Shown: positions 1-6,024 of the stretch, in pieces | Layout: the number at the start of each line of letters is the position of its first letter | How positions within the stretch are numbered: the stretch's first letter is position 1 | NCBI GenBank assembly: GCA_934692665.1 | Contig: CAKUUG010000054.1 | Coordinates: 1 to 7,811 of the forward strand | Length of the DNA: 7,811 bases | Direction of reading: 5' to 3' | Source of the DNA: an uncultured Candidatus Melainabacteria bacterium | Lineage (GTDB): Bacteria; Cyanobacteriota; Vampirovibrionia; Gastranaerophilales; Gastranaerophilaceae | Translations under genes and position numbers: made by a program | Notes under the pieces: generated by a model | Told to the model about the DNA's origin: nothing | Seen by the model: the letters and a program-made list of their open reading frames with translations, nothing else | The model's database searches: none

Positions 1-92
1 TTGGCAAAGTAGAAAGAGGCGAACAAAATTTAACTATCAAAAAAACTGTCGATCTCGTTAATTCATTAAATATTCCATTAAAAACATTTTGA
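1..92 (+). CDS. C-terminal end of an XRE/Cro-type helix-turn-helix regulator (5' truncated by window edge)
   Basis: Reading from base 3, 29 codons run to a TGA at 90-92 and encode a tail beginning GKVERGEQNLTIKK and ending LNIPLKTF. The pattern (S/G)K-(I/V)-E-R-G-x-x-N-x-T, followed by a short helix ending in a 'LNI/LNV' turn, is the second half of the HTH_3 (XRE) domain. It covers the end of the recognition helix and helices 4 and 5. The window's other regulator (7179-7514) shows the corresponding stretch as YIETGRGFMTLQTL and LNVEPYEIF. The protein stops right after the HTH fold, so this is probably a small single-domain DNA-binding protein. Its target cannot be inferred. The N-terminus lies outside the window. 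Confidence 0.75.
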   Translation, partial: GKVERGEQNLTIKKTVDLVNSLNIPLKTF

Positions 93-106
93 ATTAATTT
101 TTATTA

Positions 107-135
107 TTGAAGTAGTTTTATATTTGTTCTAATAT
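107..135 (+). promoter_or_regulatory. Candidate sigma70-type promoter of pgk
   Basis: TTGAAG (107-112) and TAATAT (130-135) are separated by exactly 17 bases. Each matches its consensus at four of six positions. The predicted start near 142 would give a leader of about 30 bases before the pgk ATG. It lies in the 79-base gap after the upstream regulator gene. In DNA this AT-rich, partial matches are common, so support is moderate. Confidence 0.4.
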
Positions 136-171
136 ATCCTTGTAAAAATTTTAAAATAAGGAGTTTTTAAT

Positions 172-1374
172 ATGAAAAAATCCATCAAAGATTTAGGGGA
201 TATTAAAGGAAAAAGAGCTCTAGTCAGAGTTGACGTTAATGTTCCATTGGACGAAAAAGGCAATGTTACAGATGATACCAGAATCCAAGCAATTCTTCCA
301 ACAGTAAACTTTTTGAAAGAAAAAGGTGCTAAAGTTATTTTAATGGCACACCTAGGCAGACCAAAAGGCGAAGTTAAACCTGAATTCACTTTAGAACCTG
401 TTGCAAAATATTTGGCAAAATTGTTAAACGAAGAAGTTTTATTTGTAAAATCTCCTGTTGGAAATGGTGCAGATAAAGAACTTGAAGCTCTAAAAGACGG
501 CCAAGTTGCTCTATTAGAAAATATTAGATACTACAAAGCAGAAGAAGCAAAAGATGACGATATGACTTTTGCAAACGAACTTGCTAAATTGGGTGATTTT
601 TATGTAAATGATGCTTTTGGTGCAGCACACAGAAACCACACTTCAACAGCGAAATTGGCTAAAGTTCTAAAACCTGCAGTATCCGGTCTTTTAATGGAAA
701 AAGAATTAAGATGTTTAGGAAATGCTCTAGATAAACCGGCTCGCCCATTTACAGCAATCGTTGGTGGTGCTAAAGTTTCTACAAAAATCGGCGTATTAGA
801 AAACTTGTTGGACAAAGTTGACAATATGATAATTGGCGGCGGCATGGCATACACATTCGTAAAAGCAAACGGCGGCAAAATCGGTAACTCTATTTGTGAA
901 GACGATCAAATGGAAACAGCTAAAGCAATCGAAGCAAAAGCTAAAGCAAAAGGAGTTAAATTAGTTCTTGCAACAGACGTTTTAGTTACTAATGATTTTT
1001 CAGGCAACGGAGAAAACAAAGTTGTAGACGTTACAAATATTCCTGATGGTTTTGAAGGTGTAGATGCCGGACCAAACACTCAAAAAGCATTCGCTGATGT
1101 AATTTTAACTTCTAAAACAATTTTGATGAATGGCCCTGTTGGTGCTTTTGAAAATCCAAAATTTGCAGAAGGTACAAAAGCTGTATTAAAAGCAGTAGTA
1201 GAAGCAACAGCAAATGGTGCAACATCAGTAATAGGCGGTGGCGATTCTGTTTCAGCTGCTAAAAAATTCCAAAAAGCAGAAGAATTTACACACGTTTCAA
1301 CAGGTGGCGGTGCTTCTTTAGAATTTATCGAAGGAAAAGTTCTACCTGGCGTTGCTGCATTGGATGAAAAATAA
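172..1374 (+). CDS. pgk: Phosphoglycerate kinase
   Basis: This cytoplasmic glycolytic/gluconeogenic enzyme transfers a phosphate from 1,3-bisphosphoglycerate to ADP, giving 3-phosphoglycerate and ATP. The 400-aa product has the usual length of bacterial PGK and all its landmarks in order. RVDVNVP (residues 19-25), AHLGRPKG (59-66), ENIRYYK (116-122) and NDAFGAAHRNH (146-156) line the phosphoglycerate-binding N-domain. GGAKVSTK (198-205), MNGPVGAFE (319-327), GGGDS (355-359) and TGGGAS (377-382) form the nucleotide-binding C-domain. The ATG at 172 is chosen because AAGGAG (158-163) lies 8 bases upstream. The gene appears to be transcribed alone: it has a promoter candidate at 107-135 and a terminator at 1390-1424. 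GC is higher than in the neighbouring genes and preferred codons are repeated (gct, gca, aaa), as expected for a highly expressed gene. Nothing suggests disruption. Confidence 0.98.
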   Translation: MKKSIKDLGDIKGKRALVRVDVNVPLDEKGNVTDDTRIQAILPTVNFLKEKGAKVILMAHLGRPKGEVKPEFTLEPVAKYLAKLLNEEVLFVKSPVGNGADKELEALKDGQVALLENIRYYKAEEAKDDDMTFANELAKLGDFYVNDAFGAAHRNHTSTAKLAKVLKPAVSGLLMEKELRCLGNALDKPARPFTAIVGGAKVSTKIGVLENLLDKVDNMIIGGGMAYTFVKANGGKIGNSICEDDQMETAKAIEAKAKAKGVKLVLATDVLVTNDFSGNGENKVVDVTNIPDGFEGVDAGPNTQKAFADVILTSKTILMNGPVGAFENPKFAEGTKAVLKAVVEATANGATSVIGGGDSVSAAKKFQKAEEFTHVSTGGGASLEFIEGKVLPGVAALDEK

Positions 1375-1389
1375 GAAATAAAAACAACA

Positions 1390-1424
1390 AAAAAAGACGG
1401 AAGATAATTTCTTTCGTCTTTTTT
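1390..1424 (+). terminator. Intrinsic terminator downstream of pgk
   Basis: The left arm (1390-1403, A-run then GACGGAAG) pairs with the right arm (1411-1424, CTTTCGTC then T-run). All 14 positions pair, with a single G-T wobble and a 7-base loop (1404-1410). The right arm ends in six T residues, as required for intrinsic termination. It begins 15 bases after the pgk stop codon. The A-run on the left arm could also let it work, less efficiently, in the opposite direction. Confidence 0.9.
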
Positions 1425-1440
1425 GATATCAAAAACAGCT

Positions 1441-1469
1441 TTGCGATTTTTAGAATTTTAATTTATAAT
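1441..1469 (+). promoter_or_regulatory. Candidate sigma70-type promoter of the CNT transporter gene
   Basis: A perfect TATAAT (1464-1469) lies 17 bases downstream of TTGCGA (1441-1446, four of six matches to TTGACA). The site is just after the pgk terminator and before the SD of the next gene. The predicted start near 1476 would give a leader of about 27 bases. Confidence 0.6.
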
Positions 1470-1502
1470 TAGAACAAGATTTATTTATAAAAGGATTTTG
1501 TT

Positions 1503-2807
1503 TTGGAAAATTTAGCTGTATTATTATCAAAAATGGTTGGTATTGTAGGAATTGTTGTTATTTTGGGCATTTGCTTTTTAATGTCAAATAACAAAAAGAA
1601 AATTAACTTAAAAACAGTCGGGGTTGGACTATTTTTGCAATTTTTACTTGCAATTTTTATTATGAAAGTGCCTTTGGGTGTTAAATTATTCGAATTTTTA
1701 GCAAAAATAATAAACAAAATTCTTGATGCTTCAATAGAAGGTTCAAATTTTGTATTCGGCTGGTTGACAAATTCTCCGGAAACTATTACTGAATTGTTCC
1801 CAAATAAAGATTTCATTTTTGCTCTTGTTTTGATGTCAACAATGATTTTGATTTTGGTTTTGGTAAACATTCTATACTATTATGGAATTATGCAAAGAGT
1901 TATCTTGATTTTAGGTAAAATCATGAACAAAATTATGGGTGTGTCAGGTGCAGAAGCTCTTTCAAACTGTGCAAGCCCTTTTGTTGGAAACGTTGCAGCA
2001 CAATCATTAATTAAACACTATTTACCTAATTTGACTCGCTCTGAGATGTTGGCTTCTATGACAGGTTCAACTGCTTGTATTTCAGCTAGTTGTATTGCAA
2101 TGTATACAGGCTTTGGAATAAGCACGGAATATTTGCTTGCAGCTTCTGTTATGGCAATACCCGGCTCTTTTGTAGTATCGAAAATAATTTATCCTGAAAC
2201 ATTAGAACCACAAACAAAAAAAGACTTCAAAATAAACAGAAGAAAAACAGATGTAAACATACTTTCTGCCATTTCAAAAGGTGCAGTTGAGGGAATGAAA
2301 GTTTCAATAAACATTATCGCTGTATTAATTGCACTGGTTGCTCTTATTGCTTTTTGCAACACAATCCTTGCAAAAATCGGATTGTTTTTGTTTTCTATTT
2401 GTCATATTGATTTGTCTTCTATTGGAATCGATTTGACGAATTTGTCTATCCAAATGATAGTCGGAAAAATCTTTGCTATATTTGCAGCACTAATCGGTGC
2501 GACTTGGGGAAATATAGAAATGGTCGGCAGACTAATCGGCGAAAAATTAATTTTAAACGAAACAATTGCATATATTGATTTGATTAAATATATAGACACA
2601 AACGCATTGAGCGAAAAAAGTATTGCAATTGCTACATTTGCTTGTTGCGGTTTCGCAAACCTTTCTACAATTGCAATACAAATTAGCGGTATTGGAGAAC
2701 TGGCTCCAACCCAAAGAAAAAACCTTGCAAGACTAGGTATGAGAGCATTGATTGCAGGTACTTTTGTAAGCTACATTTCAGCTTGTATTGCAGGAATAAT
2801 TCTATAA
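1503..2807 (+). CDS. NupC-like concentrative nucleoside transporter (CNT family), variant binding motif
   Basis: This is an inner-membrane, cation-coupled transporter of the CNT family, which normally imports nucleosides. The 434-aa product is a typical bacterial CNT length and is hydrophobic almost throughout. Helices near residues 11-27 and 38-56 form the N-terminal part, and residues 105-230 form the gate region with its conserved TRSEMLASMTGS stretch (178-190). The C-terminal core carries GEKLILNE (346-353), CCGFANLS (381-388) and LAPTQRKNLARLGMRALIAGT (400-420, seen as a pattern). The expected GQ(T/S)EAP loop is GNVAAQ here (162-167), so base recognition may differ. Asn352-Glu353 and Phe384/Asn386 are kept. 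The TTG start is chosen because AAGGA (1491-1495) lies 7 bases upstream and no in-frame ATG is near. The 58-aa gene follows its stop codon directly. The family call is firm; the substrate is uncertain. Confidence 0.88.
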   Translation: MENLAVLLSKMVGIVGIVVILGICFLMSNNKKKINLKTVGVGLFLQFLLAIFIMKVPLGVKLFEFLAKIINKILDASIEGSNFVFGWLTNSPETITELFPNKDFIFALVLMSTMILILVLVNILYYYGIMQRVILILGKIMNKIMGVSGAEALSNCASPFVGNVAAQSLIKHYLPNLTRSEMLASMTGSTACISASCIAMYTGFGISTEYLLAASVMAIPGSFVVSKIIYPETLEPQTKKDFKINRRKTDVNILSAISKGAVEGMKVSINIIAVLIALVALIAFCNTILAKIGLFLFSICHIDLSSIGIDLTNLSIQMIVGKIFAIFAALIGATWGNIEMVGRLIGEKLILNETIAYIDLIKYIDTNALSEKSIAIATFACCGFANLSTIAIQISGIGELAPTQRKNLARLGMRALIAGTFVSYISACIAGIIL

Positions 2808-2984
2808 ATGGAAGAAGTTATCTCAAAAACACTAAAAATACAAACTCCACATCTACCACCTAGGGTTGATTTTATAGAAAAAGAAATCGAATCATCAGGA
2901 ATAGAGCCCCTGAGATGGGCTATTGTCGATGTTGAAGATAAAATCCTTACTCTGTCCGTTTCCGGAAGAAAATTGTCAAAGTAG
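2808..2984 (+). CDS. Small protein of unknown function (58 aa), translationally coupled to the CNT transporter
   Basis: An ATG immediately follows the transporter's TAA (TAAATG), and the frame runs 58 codons to TAG 2982-2984. I do not recognise the family. The product has no membrane segment or signal peptide. A charged N-terminal half (TPHLPPRVDFIEKEIESSG, residues 13-31) is followed by EPLRWAIVDVEDKILTLSVSG (33-53). That second half reads like two beta strands joined by an acidic turn. The alternation of hydrophobic and charged residues and the absence of low complexity look like a real protein rather than a chance frame. The nearest SD-like sequence, AGGA (2792-2795), lies 12 bases away inside the transporter gene. 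Translation is therefore probably by re-initiation or coupling. The stop lies 1 base from the stop of the convergent gene. Confidence 0.6.
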   Translation: MEEVISKTLKIQTPHLPPRVDFIEKEIESSGIEPLRWAIVDVEDKILTLSVSGRKLSK

Positions 2985-2985
2985 T

Positions 2986-3576
2986 TTATTTTGCCGTTTC
3001 TTGTTGCATTTGTTGGACTTGTTGAAGCATATTATTATGCGAAAGTTCTACTTGCGGAGTTTGAAGTTGCGAAACTTCGACACTAGGTTCATTTTGTTGA
3101 ACTTGTTGTATTTGTTGCGGAATTTGTTCTTGTGCCTGTATTGTTTCAGGAGCATATTGTTGTTGCATTTGTCGTGGTGCTTGTTGCTGAATTTGTTGCA
3201 TTTGCATATTTTGATTTTGAGGCATAGAAGCATATTGTCTATTATATTGAGCTTTATTAAAGAAGAGCGATTTTAAAACCATAGCCCCAACCCCAATTGC
3301 TGCACCAATAAGAGCATATTTTCCAACGAGATTTTTACTTTTTTCTTTTAGACATTTTATAGCTTCTTTTTTTGATTTTAAACATTCGGGCAAATTCGCA
3401 AGTGACTTTTCGTTTTTTATTTCTTGGGCTGTTCTTTGAAATTCGTCTTTTGTGAGTCTTTTTATGGTATTTATTCTTGAATGTTTAGTAATTTCACCCG
3501 CAACAGCACCGATACCTGCCCCTGCGGCACCTGCCATCGCTGTACTTACTATACCATTTTGATTTTGTATATCCAT
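2986..3576 (-). CDS. Glutamine-rich protein with two glycine-rich membrane-like segments, unknown function
   Basis: I do not recognise a family. The start is placed at ATG 3576 (MDIQNQ), giving 196 aa, because GAGG (3583-3586) lies 6 bases before it. An in-frame ATG at 3588 would add four residues but has no SD and overlaps this one. Residues 10-27 (TAMAGAAGAGIGAVAG region) form a glycine-zipper-like segment. Residues 35-82 are charged and Lys/Glu-rich, with two Cys. Residues 83-106 (KYALIGAAIGVGAMVLKSLFF region) form a second small-residue-rich hydrophobic segment. The last 77 residues contain 30 Gln with Pro and Met, and are probably disordered or coiled. Glycine-zipper segments insert into or associate with membranes in several families. 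Membrane location is therefore a reasonable inference, with the Gln-rich tail on one side. It lies 57 bases downstream of the 3634-4257 gene on the same strand, a possible operon. Confidence 0.75.
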   Translation of the reverse strand: MDIQNQNGIVSTAMAGAAGAGIGAVAGEITKHSRINTIKRLTKDEFQRTAQEIKNEKSLANLPECLKSKKEAIKCLKEKSKNLVGKYALIGAAIGVGAMVLKSLFFNKAQYNRQYASMPQNQNMQMQQIQQQAPRQMQQQYAPETIQAQEQIPQQIQQVQQNEPSVEVSQLQTPQVELSHNNMLQQVQQMQQETAK

Positions 3577-3582
3577 TAAAAA

Positions 3583-3586
3583 CCTC
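3583..3586 (-). promoter_or_regulatory. Ribosome binding site that decides the start of the Gln-rich gene
   Basis: On the minus strand the order is ATGAGG, then TTTTTA, then ATGGAT. The GAGG sits 6 bases before the ATG at 3576, which is ideal SD spacing. The upstream ATG at 3588 overlaps this SD and has only A/T-rich sequence before it, so the shorter start is preferred. Confidence 0.6.
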
Positions 3587-3633
3587 ATTTATATATTTAT
3601 ATAAAAACAAAAAATGAGTAATTATTGCCTAAA

Positions 3634-4257
3634 TTAATTCATGCATCTGGCTAAAACAGGTATATCGTCTATTTCAAAAATTTTGTTAAAAGAAATATTA
3701 TTCACATATTCCATCGCAAACATAGCACAAATTATACTTTCAAGGCTTGATGCCGGAAGCATATTGTCCGGCAATTCATCAAAACCGTATTTGATTTTTA
3801 AAGAAATTTGCAAATTTTTACAATCTATACTCGTCCTGTTCAAATAATGAGCACACAACCCGTATGCTTGTCTGAGCTGGTTTATGTCGCATCTGATTAC
3901 TTTTGTATTGTTTTCATTCAATGTCTTAAAAGTAGTCGAACATCTTTTTGAAATTCTGTTTGTCCAATCGTCTCTATTGATTTTGAATTTGTCGCCTATG
4001 ATTTTATAGTTTTTTGAATGTATTCGCCATTTTCCATCAAGCATTCTGTTGTCATAAGGCACACTCGCACAAAGAATAGAATTTTTGATATAAGGCGAAG
4101 TTTCAAAAAAATAGTCAATATCTTGTGCAAAGTAAAATTTGTCTATTAGTATGATTTTTGAATTTCTATCCAAAACACAAACAGAACTATCATAGTTAGA
4201 CGAATTTGATAATGATAAACCTATAAAAAAATTTTCTTTGCTTGACAGACTTTGCAT
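3634..4257 (-). CDS. Hypothetical protein (207 aa), possibly RNase H-like/DUF429-like fold
   Basis: No family is recognised with confidence. From ATG 4257 the product is 207 aa with no membrane segment. It opens with FFIGLSLSNSS (residues 10-20), a strand, VCVLDRNSKIILID (26-39) and a strand pair. It then has ILCASVPYDNRMLDGKWR (61-78), KVIRCDINQLRQAYGL (119-134) and a late helix, SSLESIICAMFAMEYV (170-185). This order recalls RNase H-like proteins such as DUF429, which start 'GID' and end with an acidic helix. Here the first-strand Asp is absent, so the resemblance is tentative. A longer frame from 4323 would add a hydrophobic 22-residue extension, but it would run upstream of a good promoter (4265-4293). 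The ATG at 4257 lies 7 bases after the -10 element, predicting a leaderless mRNA. No SD precedes it. Confidence 0.7.
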   Translation of the reverse strand: MQSLSSKENFFIGLSLSNSSNYDSSVCVLDRNSKIILIDKFYFAQDIDYFFETSPYIKNSILCASVPYDNRMLDGKWRIHSKNYKIIGDKFKINRDDWTNRISKRCSTTFKTLNENNTKVIRCDINQLRQAYGLCAHYLNRTSIDCKNLQISLKIKYGFDELPDNMLPASSLESIICAMFAMEYVNNISFNKIFEIDDIPVLARCMN

Positions 4258-4272
4258 AATTAAGAGTATAAT
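4242..4272 (+). promoter_or_regulatory. Promoter candidate of the ABC exporter gene, overlapping the divergent promoter
   Basis: TTGACA (4242-4247) and TATAAT (4267-4272) both match the consensus perfectly but are 19 bases apart, longer than the 17-base optimum. The -35 lies inside the first codons of the divergent gene. The -10 overlaps the opposing -10 (4265-4270) by four bases. Predicted transcription starts near 4279, giving a leader of about 39 bases with an SD at 4307-4312. Confidence 0.5.
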
Positions 4273-4293
4273 TAAATAGAAGTTTTTTTTCAA
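4265..4293 (-). promoter_or_regulatory. Promoter of the 3634-4257 gene, predicting a leaderless transcript
   Basis: On the minus strand TTGAAA (4293-4288) and TATACT (4270-4265) are separated by exactly 17 bases. Each matches its consensus at four or five positions. Counting seven bases from the end of the -10 puts the start of transcription at 4258 or 4257, at the A of the ATG. There is no SD between the promoter and the gene. Confidence 0.55.
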
Positions 4294-4317
4294 GACAGAA
4301 TCAAAAAGAGGAATTTT

Positions 4318-6024
4318 TTGCAAAATTTGTTTATCAAAATCATTAATAAATTTTATTCAAAAAACAAATTTCAATTTTATTTTTTGATGTTTCTGTCTGT
4401 ATTTGCGGGGATGTTTGAATACATCGGGCTTGTTTTGATTTTTCAGTTTATTTTATTTTTAAATAACCCAAATTCAATTTATTGCAAAAAAATCACAACA
4501 TTTTTTGAAAATTACTTTCACATTTACAAATTCAGTGAAATTGGACTGTTTTTGGGAATTGGAATCGCAAGCATTTATATATTGAAAAATATCTATATGC
4601 TTCTTTTTTCAAAATTTAACAACAAAATTCTAGAAGATTTGTCTGTACAAATTACCCTAAAAACTTTCAAAAACTTGCTTTTTGCACCATATTTAACAAC
4701 AAAAAGTTTATCAGAAGCAGACAAAATTAATATTATATCAAAAATAACTCTGGCTGTTTTTCAATATTGTTATAAATTCGTAAACCTTATTACAAATTCT
4801 ATTATTTCTGTTATTTTAGTATCTTATTTGTTTGTCAAATTTACAAAAGTCGCTTTTGTTGCACTTTTGTTCTTATTTATTCTTGCGATTTTGGAATACT
4901 TTTATTTAAAAAACCGCTCCAAAATTCAAAACAAAAATTACACAACAGCACTCGAAAATACCAATAAAATCCTTTTAACCATAATAAATTCAATCAAAGA
5001 AATAAAACTAAACAATAAAGAAGAATTTTTCTTAAAAAAAGGTGAAAAAGAATACAAAAAACTATCAAATTTAAATAAAGACAGAAATTTCAATACAGTA
5101 ATTCACATTTATTTTACAGAAATCTCTATAATGCTGGGTTTTATTGTAATTCTTGTTGCTTTATTTTTTACAACAAACTTCAATAATCAACTTTTAATCA
5201 GTTCATTGTGTACGATTTGCGTTGTGATTTTGAGGTTGACACCACTATTAAATAGAATACAAAGCTCAATCTATGCAATAAATTCAAACAAACAAGCCGT
5301 GATTGATTTGATTGAATTTGATTGCAAATTTGAAAATCTAAAAATGGATTCTACAAAAGAAAAACTCCCGTTTAATTCTTCTATAAAACTCGTTGATGTT
5401 GGATTTTCTTATGCAAATGAAATAGGATTAAAGAACGTAAATTTAGAAATAAAAAAGAACGATTTTGTTCACATAATAGGAAAATCAGGCAGCTACAAGA
5501 CTACTCTGGCATTGATTTTGTCAGGATTAATAAAGCCAACTGCAGGTGAAATTCTAATCGATAACAAAAAATTGTCTGATGAAAAAAAATGGCAAAATAA
5601 CATTGCATTTTTGTCTTGCGATTTTACATTTTTAGCTGAAAAAGTCGATGAGATTATCGATTTTGACAATTCAGATACAAAAAATTTGGTAGATTCTCTA
5701 GAACTCGCTTCAATTAGAAACAAAAATTCAAAAGACCTTTCATCCGGCGAAAAACAAAGACTGGCTTTGATTGATATATTAACAAAAGACAAAAACATAA
5801 TCATTCTAGACGAAGCAACGGCAAATATTGACATTTCTTCTCAAAAGAAAATAATCGAAATATTAAACAGCTTGAAAAATAAAAAAACAATAATCTCTAT
5901 TACTCACAGATTGGAAAACATAAATAACGAAGACAAAACGATTTTTATCGCAGAAAATACCGTATTTTGTGACAAATACAAAAATTTAAAAGAAACGGGA
6001 CATTTTAAGAAAATTTTTCCTTAA
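4318..6024 (+). CDS. PglK/MsbA-type ABC exporter half-transporter (membrane domain fused to ATPase), variant Walker A
   Basis: This is an inner-membrane ATP-driven exporter or flippase that would act as a dimer. In the 568-aa product, residues 19-50, 75-97, 157-197 (two helices) and 268-308 (two helices) make about six membrane segments. The segment FEYIGLVLIFQFI (33-45) and RLTPLLNRI (306-314) recall the PglK group of lipid-linked oligosaccharide flippases. This similarity is from memory and the substrate is unknown. The ATPase domain shows the A-loop Tyr365, Walker A GKSGSYKTT (388-396), signature LSSGEKQR (474-481), Walker B IIILDE (494-499), D-loop ANID (502-505) and H-loop His530. Two positions are odd: Tyr393 replaces the glycine before the Walker A lysine, and Cys434 replaces the Q-loop Gln. 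The TTG start has AGAGGA (4307-4312) 5 bases upstream, and no ATG occurs until residue 24. The frame is intact. Confidence 0.9.
   Translation: MQNLFIKIINKFYSKNKFQFYFLMFLSVFAGMFEYIGLVLIFQFILFLNNPNSIYCKKITTFFENYFHIYKFSEIGLFLGIGIASIYILKNIYMLLFSKFNNKILEDLSVQITLKTFKNLLFAPYLTTKSLSEADKINIISKITLAVFQYCYKFVNLITNSIISVILVSYLFVKFTKVAFVALLFLFILAILEYFYLKNRSKIQNKNYTTALENTNKILLTIINSIKEIKLNNKEEFFLKKGEKEYKKLSNLNKDRNFNTVIHIYFTEISIMLGFIVILVALFFTTNFNNQLLISSLCTICVVILRLTPLLNRIQSSIYAINSNKQAVIDLIEFDCKFENLKMDSTKEKLPFNSSIKLVDVGFSYANEIGLKNVNLEIKKNDFVHIIGKSGSYKTTLALILSGLIKPTAGEILIDNKKLSDEKKWQNNIAFLSCDFTFLAEKVDEIIDFDNSDTKNLVDSLELASIRNKNSKDLSSGEKQRLALIDILTKDKNIIILDEATANIDISSQKKIIEILNSLKNKKTIISITHRLENINNEDKTIFIAENTVFCDKYKNLKETGHFKKIFP

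Noticed and set aside
129..389. Open frame of 86 aa on the minus strand
   Set aside because: It lies over the pgk promoter and first third of pgk, has no SD, and mirrors the codon pattern of pgk.
600..878. Open frame of 92 aa on the minus strand
   Set aside because: It is wholly inside pgk, whose product is unmistakable.
1481..1870. Minus-strand frame of 129 aa
   Set aside because: It is antisense to the CNT transporter start, rich in Lys/Thr/Ile as expected from a complement of hydrophobic codons, with no motif.
3048..3233. Minus-strand frame of 61 aa rich in Lys and Asn
   Set aside because: It is a shifted frame of the low-complexity Gln-rich tail.
3000..3240. Repetitive TTGTTG-containing stretch that could look like a short repeat array
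   Set aside because: The units are irregular and explained by glutamine codons on the minus strand. There are no uniform spacers, so it is not CRISPR.
2923..3276. Plus-strand frame of 117 aa rich in Leu, Cys and Arg
   Set aside because: It is the complement of the Gln-rich coding region (CAA/CAG read as TTG/CTG-type codons). The sense gene has an SD and sensible domains.
4258..4323. N-terminal 22-residue hydrophobic extension of the 207-aa protein (start at 4323) as a signal peptide
   Set aside because: The stretch contains a well-spaced promoter reading into the gene, has no SD upstream, and ends in an ATG with protein-like sequence after it.
5493..5834. Minus-strand frame of 113 aa
   Set aside because: It is antisense to the ATPase domain of the ABC exporter.
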